Source: Micromonosporaceae bacterium
GTDB lineage: Bacteria; Actinomycetota; Actinomycetes; Mycobacteriales; Micromonosporaceae
NCBI GenBank assembly: GCA_017354595.1
Contig: JAFMQQ010000189.1
Span: forward strand, 1-6,410
Direction of reading: 5' to 3'
Length of the DNA stretch: 6,410 bases
This document shows positions 1 to 5,359 of the stretch, piece by piece. A program made the position numbers and the translations under genes. The first letter of the stretch is position 1. Each line of letters starts with the position of its first letter. Below the pieces are notes generated by a model that searched no databases, was not told the DNA's origin, and worked only from the letters and a program-made list of their open reading frames with translations.

Positions 1-1387
1 CCGACACCGCACCGACCGACGCGTCGGCAAACGGCTGCACCAGCCGGCCCAGCGCATCGGGCTCGAAGACAGTGTCGCCATCGACCAGCACGATCAGCCG
101 GCCACGCGCGTGTTGGATCCCGGTGTTCAGCGCCACCGGCTTTCCCGCGTTGGGCTGCCGGATCACCCGTACCAGCGGCAGACCCAACCGGCGCACGATC
201 TCGGCCGTACCATCCGTCGAACCATCGTCAACGACAATGACCTCCAGCTCCGGATAGTCACTGTGGCACAGCGACCGTACCGTCGCCTCGATGTTGGCCG
301 CCTCGTTGAACGCCGGCACAATCACCGACACCGGCCCGAAATACCGCAGGCGCCCGGTGCCTGATGCTGCCATCCGTCTGTGCGCCCGGCTGTGCCGGCG
401 CGCGCACCACAACTGGACCAGCAGCCGGAGACCGGACAGGGTGAGCGCCGTAGCCGCTACCACGGTCAGGATGGTGGCCAGCCAGGAGGCGATGCGTTGC
501 GCCCAGGAGAGCAGTTCACCGCGAATACGTTCGCTGGTCGACGCCGCCGGCGCCGGCCCGAGCTTGAGTGCCTCGGAGACGGTCACGAACCGGTACCCCT
601 GCGCCTGCAGTCGGGGGATGAGCTGGGCCACCGCGGCCACGGTCTGCGACCGGTCGCCGCCGGAGTCATGCATCATCACGACCTCACCGGCAACGCCTGC
701 GGGCAGTGCCCGGTTGACGATCGTGTTGACGCCGGGCCGCTCCCAGTCGCTGGTGTCGTGGTCGGCGACCACCACGAGGTACCCGGCGGAGGCCACCCGG
801 CGCATCGCCGCCAGGTCGGCGTTGGTGATGGCGTCCGGAGTGGACGCGTAGGGTGGGCGCATCAACACCGGCGCCTTCCCGGTCGCGCCGGCGATCGCGT
901 TCGCCGACCAGGTCAGCTCCAGGCCGAGCTGCCAACCCGCGGTCGCGCCTGGCTCGACATGCGTGAATGTGTGTGACCCGATCTCGCTCCCGGCGGCGAC
1001 GACGCTGCGCGATACGTCCGGGTACCGGTCCACCCGGGAACCGATCTCGAAGAAGGTGGCGTGCGCGTGGTAGCGGGCGAGAATCGCGAGGATCTGCGGC
1101 GTGTACTTCGGGTCGGGCCCGTCGTCAAAGGTCAATGCGATGGTCTTCGATGGCATCCCACGCGTGCTTATCGCGCCGTTCGGCGCGATGCGCAGGATCG
1201 GGCCGCCCGAACTCACCGACGCCGGTACCCCGGCGGTACCCCCGGTGCTCGGCGGGTCGCCCGATCCCTCGGCGCCGATGTGCATGACGTACCCGTTGAA
1301 GCACAGCAGTACGAAGCAGACGGCTGAGAAGAGGTAGAGCAGAACCCAGTGCGCGCGCGGACCGCCCCGCCAGAGCCGGCTCGCCAT
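1..1387 (-). CDS. Bifunctional polysaccharide deacetylase / family 2 glycosyltransferase (3' part off the window)
   Basis: The visible 462 residues read, in order: a membrane segment at about 13-34, a short Gly/Ser/Pro linker, a NodB deacetylase domain at about 80-275, a second membrane segment at about 301-326, and the start of a cytoplasmic GT-A glycosyltransferase domain from about 352. NodB motifs are complete: TFDDGPDP (86-93, metal-binding Asp pair), SHTFTH (138-143, His139 and His143), RPPY (177-180), the DW region (214-215) and MMHD (His240). Glycosyltransferase motifs are VIVPAFNE (355-362), VVDDGSTDG (385-393) and DGD (436-438). The topology puts deacetylation outside and polymerisation inside the membrane. 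This is the architecture of Streptomyces MatB, which makes poly-N-acetylglucosamine with its partner MatA; the actual polymer here is inferred. The start is the ATG 3 bases after the stop of the upstream minus-strand gene, so the two are very likely one operon. The remainder of the GT domain and any C-terminal membrane helices lie beyond the left edge. Confidence 0.93.
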   Translation of the reverse strand, partial: MASRLWRGGPRAHWVLLYLFSAVCFVLLCFNGYVMHIGAEGSGDPPSTGGTAGVPASVSSGGPILRIAPNGAISTRGMPSKTIALTFDDGPDPKYTPQILAILARYHAHATFFEIGSRVDRYPDVSRSVVAAGSEIGSHTFTHVEPGATAGWQLGLELTWSANAIAGATGKAPVLMRPPYASTPDAITNADLAAMRRVASAGYLVVVADHDTSDWERPGVNTIVNRALPAGVAGEVVMMHDSGGDRSQTVAAVAQLIPRLQAQGYRFVTVSEALKLGPAPAASTSERIRGELLSWAQRIASWLATILTVVAATALTLSGLRLLVQLWCARRHSRAHRRMAASGTGRLRYFGPVSVIVPAFNEAANIEATVRSLCHSDYPELEVIVVDDGSTDGTAEIVRRLGLPLVRVIRQPNAGKPVALNTGIQHARGRLIVLVDGDTVFEPDALGRLVQPFADASVGAVS

Positions 1388-1390
1388 CGA

Positions 1391-1912
1391 CTACTTCTTG
1401 CTGTGGCTAGGGGTATGCGACGGCACGTGGCGGTGTGTGTTCCCCTTCACCGGTGTCGCGCTCGGGCTGGCCGACGGTGATGCGACCGGGGGAGCGGGTG
1501 CGGCCGCCGGCCGGCTCGGGCTCTTGTCGGGCGTGGGACTGCTCGTGCCGGCCACGTGTGCGTGTACCGCCGCCGGAAGGCCGGGTAGCGCATGCCCGCT
1601 GGCGCCGCTGAGTCCAACCACCAACCCGATCACCACCCCCACCATCGCCAGCGCGCCCGCGGCGCCGGCGACGATGAGCAGGCGACGGCGGCGCCCGGTC
1701 CGGTCGACGAAGACCGGTGCGGGCGCGGCTACGCCCCGGTCGCCACCATCCACAGAGGACGGACCGGCCGGCCGGGGCGGGCGCGGTGGGTCCACGGGGG
1801 GGATAGCGATCCGCGCGGGTTGCGTGGGTACCCGCAGCGACGGCGTGACTCCGATGGGCCCGCGTTGGTTGTCCATCAGCATGGACAGCGCCGCAGCGCC
1901 CGGTCGCGTCAC
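1391..1912 (-). CDS. Proline/serine-rich single-pass membrane protein, likely partner of the downstream deacetylase/glycosyltransferase
   Basis: The 173-residue product has a Pro/Arg-rich N-terminal part (about 1-70), a basic stop (RTGRRRR, 71-77), one hydrophobic helix at about 78-102, and a low-complexity outer tail rich in Ala, Pro, Ser and Thr. The tail ends in a His/Ser/Pro/Lys-rich stretch (HVPSHTPSHSKK, 162-173). Charge distribution favours the N-terminus inside and the tail outside. No enzymatic motif is visible. The stop lies 3 bases before the ATG of the NodB/GT2 gene, so co-transcription and coupling are likely. By position it resembles MatA of the Streptomyces matAB pair, but I infer this from context and not from sequence identity. 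The start is uncertain: GTG at 1912 has an AGGCGG only 2 bases upstream, which is too close for a normal Shine-Dalgarno site. The in-frame ATGs at 1882 and 1876 (residues 11 and 13) have none. Confidence 0.75.
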   Translation of the reverse strand: MTRPGAAALSMLMDNQRGPIGVTPSLRVPTQPARIAIPPVDPPRPPRPAGPSSVDGGDRGVAAPAPVFVDRTGRRRRLLIVAGAAGALAMVGVVIGLVVGLSGASGHALPGLPAAVHAHVAGTSSPTPDKSPSRPAAAPAPPVASPSASPSATPVKGNTHRHVPSHTPSHSKK

Positions 1913-2056
1913 ACCCGCCTGCCAGGACGTCCCAACGTCGTCGCGGCATCGCTCTGGGCGGTCGGCGCCACGGGATTGCGCGCTGTGACCAGGTGCCCAG
2001 GCCCTGTGTTTCGCGGCTACCGGGCCGGTTCCCGGGTTTCAGGTGAGTCCAGAATG

Positions 2057-2114
2057 TTTGACATCATGTCCGGCCTGCTTTACGCTCGCGGAGGCGATGT
2101 CAAAGACTTTTGAC
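2057..2114. promoter_or_regulatory. Operator-like inverted repeats overlapping the DUF4386 promoter
   Basis: TTTGACATC (2057-2065) is repeated in exact inverted form as GATGTCAAA (2096-2104), so one arm covers the -35 element and the other the transcription start region. Two smaller palindromes nest in it: GACAT-C-ATGTC (2060-2070) and GTCAAA-gact-TTTGAC (2099-2114). A repressor bound to either or both arms would block the promoter. Sites of this shape are typical of TetR- or MarR-type dimeric repressors. No regulator gene lies in the window, so the binding protein is unknown. Confidence 0.45.
2058..2086 (+). promoter_or_regulatory. Housekeeping-sigma promoter of the DUF4386 locus
   Basis: A perfect -35 hexamer TTGACA (2058-2063) is followed after exactly 17 bases by TACGCT (2081-2086), which fits the actinobacterial TAnnnT -10 pattern. 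Transcription would start near 2092-2094, giving a leader of about 65 bases before the ATG at 2157. The leader carries a good ribosome-binding site (GAGGA, 2146-2150, 6 bases before the ATG). This is the best vegetative promoter in the window, and it drives a broken gene. Confidence 0.6.
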
Positions 2115-2156
2115 TACCCGACCGGAGCCCTCCTGCCCTCGGAGCGAGGAACCGTG

Positions 2157-2593
2157 ATGACATCCATCGTCGATGAGCCGAAGCGGCTCGCCCGCATGGC
2201 CGGCGTGCTGTACCTGCTCGTCCTGGGTGCCGTGATCAACGAAGGATATGTGCTGCCGATGGGCTGACCCTGTTGTTCACCGGCATGCAGCACAACGGGT
2301 ACACGCTCGACGCGATGTTCTTCGGGCTGTGGCTGGTGCCGTTGGGCTATCTGGTCGTCAAGTCCGGATACTTTCCCAGACTGCTCGGGGTACTGCAGAT
2401 CGTCGCCTGCGCCGGCTACCTGGCGGGTATGCTCACCGCCTTCCTCGCCCCGCAGCTCGCCCGGACCGTCAACCTGGTCGTCACCTACCCGGCAGGTGCG
2501 GTGGGGGAACTGCCGTTCCTGCTGTGGCTGCTGTTCAGGGGGTACGGGCACCGGCCGACCCTGAGCACCCGCCCTCCCGGCCATTGTCCATAG
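2157..2593 (+). pseudogene. DUF4386 family membrane protein, internally deleted and frameshifted
   Basis: The N-terminal piece (2157-2267, ATG with GAGGA ribosome-binding site) begins MTSIVDEPKRLARMAGVLYL, the typical first membrane helix of DUF4386 proteins, and stops at a TGA (2265-2267) after 36 residues. The C-terminal part of the same family continues immediately in another frame. It begins around 2264-2273 (LTLLFTGMQHNGY) and runs to the TAG at 2591-2593. It contains the family hallmark FFGLWLVPLGYLVVKSGYFP, which spans one membrane helix, and then two more helices. DUF4386 proteins are usually about 210-240 residues; here roughly 90-100 residues of the middle are missing and the junction is out of frame. 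The call is therefore an internal deletion, not a single-base error. The downstream piece could still be translated by reinitiation at the TTG at 2273, giving about 106 residues. It converges on the alditol oxidase gene with 7 bases between stops. Confidence 0.85.
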
Positions 2594-2600
2594 GGGACGG

Positions 2601-3842
2601 TCAGCCGAAGAGTGCCGCGGTGTAGGCGTTGGCGAACTTCGACTCCGGGTCGTACCGGCGGCGCAGTGCCGCGAAGTCGGCCCCGCGCGGGTAGCGGGAC
2701 AGGACCTCGGCCGGGTCGACGTTGGTGACCTTGCCCCAGTGCGGCCGGGCGCCGAGCGGAATCAACGCCTTCTCCACCTGTGCGACCACCGGCCGCACCG
2801 CCGGCATATCGCGGATCCAGGTGAAGTGGAAGGCGACCGTATCCCGTCCGTACGCAGGGCTCAACCACAACTGGTCGCCTTTGATGGTGCGCAGTTCGCA
2901 GGTGAGCAGCACCGGTGTCAGCTGGTCGCCGATACCGCGCAGCGCATCCAGTGCGCCGGGTGCCGCCTGGCGCGCCACGAAGAACTCCGACTGCAGCTCG
3001 TCTCCGGCGCTGGGTACGAGGTCCGGGCGGAAGTGCGGAAGGCGTTCGTGCCACGGCCCGGGTACGCCCAACTGGGTGGTACAGGCGGCCGTGTCGACGC
3101 CCGGAATCGGGTGCACCGGTGTGTCGGCGGCGCGCCCACCCGACCATCCCGTTCCCTCCCCGCCCGGGCGCCGCTTGAGGAACACGTTCGCCGCGCCGTC
3201 GGTGTATGTGGTGAATGCGCTGACCGAGTACGCCGCCCCGAATACCTCATCCCAGCGCGAGCTGATCTCATCGAGGGGGACCCCGACCCGCACCTCCTGC
3301 GCGACGGTGAATGTTGGCTCGATCCGCAGGGTCAGGTCGGTGACGATGCCCAGCGTGCCGAGCGATACCACCGCGCCAGCGAAGTCGGCGTCCCCGCGCC
3401 GGAGGCGGACCAGCCCGCCCGCGGCATCCACCATCCGCAGACCGACCACGGCACCGGCCAGGTTGCGCAGGGTGTCGCCCGAGCCGTGGGTACCGGTGGC
3501 CACCGATCCCGCCACGCTGATATGGGGCAGTGAAGCCAGATTCGCCAGGGCGTACCCGGCGGCGTGCAGCGGCCCGACGATGTCGGCGTACCGCGCCCCG
3601 GCCGGCACGGTCACCGTGCGAGCTGATTCGTCAAGCTCGATGGCCGGCTGGAGAGCGTCCAGCCGGATCAGGGTGCCGGTGGTGTCGGCGATCCGGTTGA
3701 ACGAGTGCCCGGTGCCCAGCGCCCGGACCGGCTCGCCGGCCGCCACCACCGCGCGCAGCTCGTCCAGCGACGCCGGGCGTACCAGTCGCGCGGCCTGGTA
3801 CTCGATGTTGCCGGCCCAGTTCTGCGGCCGTGGACCGGTCAC
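2601..3842 (-). CDS. aldO: Alditol oxidase (FAD-dependent, VAO family)
   Basis: This 413-residue protein closely matches Streptomyces coelicolor AldO (418 residues) in length and motifs. AldO oxidises the terminal hydroxyl of polyols such as xylitol and sorbitol to the aldose, using O2 and releasing H2O2. The N-terminal part (about 18-150) is the PP-loop FAD-binding domain. GTGHSFN places His46 at the residue that holds FAD covalently in AldO. The stretch ASLPHISVAGSVATGTHG (103-120) contains Ser104, equivalent to AldO Ser106. The C-terminal ALO domain keeps the polyol-binding set: Glu316 and Arg318 (TCELRT), His339 and Thr341 (HFT) and Lys371 (PHWGK), equivalent to AldO Glu320, Arg322, His343, Thr345 and Lys375. 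No secretion signal is seen, so it should be cytoplasmic. The start is GTG at 3842, overlapping the TGA of the upstream MDR gene as GTGA, which implies translational coupling. This GTG also puts the FAD histidine at position 46, as in AldO. Sugar-lactone oxidases are related, but the active site favours alditols. Confidence 0.93.
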   Translation of the reverse strand: MTGPRPQNWAGNIEYQAARLVRPASLDELRAVVAAGEPVRALGTGHSFNRIADTTGTLIRLDALQPAIELDESARTVTVPAGARYADIVGPLHAAGYALANLASLPHISVAGSVATGTHGSGDTLRNLAGAVVGLRMVDAAGGLVRLRRGDADFAGAVVSLGTLGIVTDLTLRIEPTFTVAQEVRVGVPLDEISSRWDEVFGAAYSVSAFTTYTDGAANVFLKRRPGGEGTGWSGGRAADTPVHPIPGVDTAACTTQLGVPGPWHERLPHFRPDLVPSAGDELQSEFFVARQAAPGALDALRGIGDQLTPVLLTCELRTIKGDQLWLSPAYGRDTVAFHFTWIRDMPAVRPVVAQVEKALIPLGARPHWGKVTNVDPAEVLSRYPRGADFAALRRRYDPESKFANAYTAALFG

Positions 3843-4765
3843 GGTACGAGCACCAGCCGGCCGCGTACGCCACCACCGGCCATCCGTGCGTGCGCCTGCG
3901 CCGCCTGCTCGAACGGGTAGGTCTGGGCGACCCGTACCGCCAGCCGGCCCGAGGCGGCCAGCCGGAGCAGTCCGTCCAGTGCCGCGCCGTCCGGCCGTAC
4001 CAGCATCGTGTGTACCTGGATGTCCCGTTCGGCCGGCGGTGCACCGTGGCCGGTGACGGCGACGAAGACGCCGCCATCGCGTACCGCCGCGATCGCGGGC
4101 GCGCCGAGGTTCGCCGGGTCCACCGCACCGTCCACTCCGGACGGTGTCGCGGCGCGCAGCGCGCCGGCCGGGTCGTCCGACCGCGGCACGAAGGTCTCTG
4201 CGCCGAGATCGCGTACCAGCTGTTCGTCCTCCGCGCCGGCCAGCGCGACCACGTGCAGCCCGCGCAGCGCCGCCAACTGGACCGCGTACCCGCCAACCGC
4301 GCCGGCCGCGCCGGTCACCGCGAACGACCGGCCCTCGCTCAGCCCGGCCAGGTCGAGTACCTGAGTCGCGGTGAGCGCGTTGAGCGGTACCGTCGCCGCC
4401 TGTACCGCGGACAAGCCCTCCGGTACCGCCGCCACCGACTCCTCGGCGAGCACCACATACTCGGCGTGGGTACCCACGTGACCGTGGAACCACTGGGACA
4501 GGCCGGCGACCAGATCGCCGGTCGCGAACCGGGACACCCCCGGACCCACCGCGTCCACGGTGCCGGCCACGTCCCAGCCGGCGACGTACTCGCCCGGCGG
4601 TAGCCCGGGGCCGAAGGCACCGGCCCGGGCCGCGAGATCGACCGGGTTCACTGTTGCCGCCGCCACCCGGATGCGGAGCTGCCCCGGGCCGGGCTCCGGG
4701 GTCGGAAGCTGCGTGACCCGCAGTACCTCCGGCCCGCCAAACGAGCTGAACACCACGGCACGCAC
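3839..4765 (-). CDS. Zinc-independent quinone-oxidoreductase-like MDR protein, NAD(P)H-dependent
   Basis: The product is 308 residues, the normal size for the quinone oxidoreductase branch of the medium-chain dehydrogenase/reductase superfamily. The N-terminal MRAVVFSSFGGPEVL and the GroES-like fold (about 28-112, with GWDVAGTVDAVGPGV) lead into a Rossmann domain whose nucleotide loop is TGAAGAVGG (151-159). The catalytic-zinc cysteine and the structural-zinc cysteine cluster of alcohol dehydrogenases are absent. The expected reaction is NAD(P)H-dependent reduction of quinones or enones; the substrate cannot be read from the sequence. The start is GTG at 4765, preceded after 5 bases by GGTGAG (4776-4771). 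The stop overlaps the start of aldO by 4 bases, so the two are one transcription and translation unit. A weak -10 candidate, TAGGCT, reads on the minus strand at 4812-4807 without a good -35. Valine codons here are unusual: about a dozen of some 41 are GTA, apparently always followed by C. Confidence 0.9.
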   Translation of the reverse strand: MRAVVFSSFGGPEVLRVTQLPTPEPGPGQLRIRVAAATVNPVDLAARAGAFGPGLPPGEYVAGWDVAGTVDAVGPGVSRFATGDLVAGLSQWFHGHVGTHAEYVVLAEESVAAVPEGLSAVQAATVPLNALTATQVLDLAGLSEGRSFAVTGAAGAVGGYAVQLAALRGLHVVALAGAEDEQLVRDLGAETFVPRSDDPAGALRAATPSGVDGAVDPANLGAPAIAAVRDGGVFVAVTGHGAPPAERDIQVHTMLVRPDGAALDGLLRLAASGRLAVRVAQTYPFEQAAQAHARMAGGGVRGRLVLVP

Positions 4766-4770
4766 GTCGT

Positions 4771-4776
4771 CTCACC
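4771..4776 (-). promoter_or_regulatory. Ribosome-binding site of the MDR gene
   Basis: GGTGAG reads on the minus strand 5 bases before the GTG at 4765. It decides for this start over upstream in-frame alternatives. Confidence 0.55.
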
Positions 4777-4823
4777 CGGCCTTTCACGAGGGGCACCAGC
4801 CAGGCAAGCCTACGAGCGCCGGA

Positions 4824-4859
4824 CCGCTCGCCGGTAGCGGCGCGGCTACCGGCGAGCGG
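4824..4859 (-). terminator. Perfect 15-bp hairpin, likely terminator of the YCII gene
   Basis: CCGCTCGCCGGTAGC (4824-4838) and its exact reverse complement (4845-4859) enclose a 6-base loop. The hairpin begins 1 base after the stop of the YCII gene on the minus strand and lies about 60 bases upstream of the MDR start. There is no T-run on either side, as is common for actinobacterial intrinsic terminators. It should separate the YCII transcript from the MDR-aldO unit. It could instead be a 3' mRNA-stabilising or attenuating structure. Confidence 0.65.
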
Positions 4860-4860
4860 A

Positions 4861-5214
4861 TCAGTGCTCGACGATCGGCCGGATCTCGACCCCGCTGTGC
4901 CCGGCCGAAACCTCGTACAGGCCGGCGGCGAGCTTGGTCACCTCGTCCAGGTCGGCCGCCTCGACCAGGTAGTAGCCGCCGACCGCCTCCTTGGTCTCCA
5001 GGAACGGGCCGTCGGTGATGCTGAGCCGGCCGGCAGAGTCGGTGCGCAGGGTGGTCGCGGCCGGGGCGGGCTGCAGTTCGTGCCCGCCGAGCAGCTTCCC
5101 GCCGGCCGCCTCGCTGAACGCGCGGTGCGCCGCGTCCAGCCGCTGCCGCTCCTGGGTGGACATCGCGGCCCACTGCCGCTCGTCGCCGTAGATGAGAATC
5201 AGGTACTTCGCCAT
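4861..5214 (-). CDS. YCII-related (DGPF domain) protein
   Basis: The protein has 117 residues and starts MAKYLILIYGDE, the standard beginning of actinobacterial YCII/DGPF proteins. The signature DGPFLETKE (68-76) is followed by GGYYLVEAADLDE (79-91), and the end (VEIRPI, 109-114) is also typical of the family. The fold is a small ferredoxin-like dimer; an enzymatic role is suspected for some members but not established for this one. In many actinobacteria, genes of this type neighbour and are controlled by ECF42-group sigma factors. No sigma factor gene is in this window. An ECF42-like promoter may lie at 5284-5309. The ATG at 5214 is preferred because the family begins here. The upstream in-frame ATG (MNGPTRAPH...) would add only non-conserved residues. 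The Shine-Dalgarno site is poor. The gene is followed at once by a strong hairpin, so it is probably transcribed alone. Confidence 0.92.
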   Translation of the reverse strand: MAKYLILIYGDERQWAAMSTQERQRLDAAHRAFSEAAGGKLLGGHELQPAPAATTLRTDSAGRLSITDGPFLETKEAVGGYYLVEAADLDEVTKLAAGLYEVSAGHSGVEIRPIVEH

Positions 5215-5283
5215 CGTGTAGTCCCGAATGTGTGGGGCCCGGGTCGGGCCGTTCATACGGTACGACGAACCGACCGGCCCGCC

Positions 5284-5309
5284 GATCGACACACCCCGCC
5301 GAATCGACA
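5284..5309 (-). promoter_or_regulatory. Possible ECF42-type promoter of the YCII gene
   Basis: On the minus strand TGTCGA (5309-5304) is followed after 15 bases by CGATC (5288-5284). This resembles the TGTCGA / CGA(T)C elements that I recall being reported for ECF42-dependent promoters of DGPF genes. A second TGTCGA lies at 5291-5286, 18 bases on, as part of an exact 8-base direct repeat (ATCGACAC on the plus strand at 5285-5292 and 5303-5310). Transcription would start about 60-65 bases before the ATG. The assignment rests on a short motif plus the nature of the gene. Confidence 0.4.
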
Positions 5310-5346
5310 CCAGCGGCAGGAGCCGGGCCAACACGTCATCCGGACG

Positions 5347-5352
5347 TAGAGT
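5347..5352 (+). promoter_or_regulatory. Candidate -10 element giving a leaderless methyltransferase mRNA
   Basis: TAGAGT is a very good actinobacterial -10 hexamer, and its last base is followed by 7 bases and then the ATG at 5360. That spacing would put the transcription start on the start codon. It fits with the lack of any Shine-Dalgarno sequence before this ATG. There is no recognisable -35 at the usual distance. Confidence 0.4.
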
Positions 5353-5359
5353 CCTCGAT

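Noticed and set aside
291..976. Overlapping plus-strand frames inside the first gene
   Set aside because: The minus strand here holds uninterrupted NodB and GT2 motifs through to the window edge, so these are shadows.
1201..1245. Cluster of GGTACC/CGGTACC-like repeats
   Set aside because: It lies in the Gly/Thr/Pro/Val linker after the first membrane segment of the deacetylase and is explained by coding for a low-complexity linker plus the general GTAC excess.
1925..1932. Palindrome GGACGTCC upstream of the proline-rich protein
   Set aside because: It is only 8 bases, has no second copy, and no recognisable -35/-10 pair for the minus strand was found beside it.
1398..1988. 196-codon plus-strand frame opposite the proline-rich membrane protein
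   Set aside because: The minus frame has a clear basic-stop/helix/Ser-Pro tail organisation and operon spacing to the next gene. The plus frame has no Shine-Dalgarno site and no family resemblance.
2722..4056. Long open frame of 444 codons on the plus strand
   Set aside because: It is antisense to aldO and the end of the MDR gene, its composition is Arg/Pro/Ser/Ala-rich with no family motif, and the minus-strand genes have full catalytic motifs. It reflects high GC at third positions.
2601..4796. A single 731-codon minus-strand frame joining the MDR region to aldO
   Set aside because: Only the part from the GTG at 3842 encodes a recognisable protein. The upstream part is the MDR gene read in the wrong frame and is Arg/Gly-rich, so this is not a fusion.
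5236..5250. Small hairpin GGCCCG-GGT-CGGGCC in the leader of the YCII gene
   Set aside because: Six GC pairs with a 3-base loop are expected by chance in this composition. There is no sign of a riboswitch or attenuator around it.
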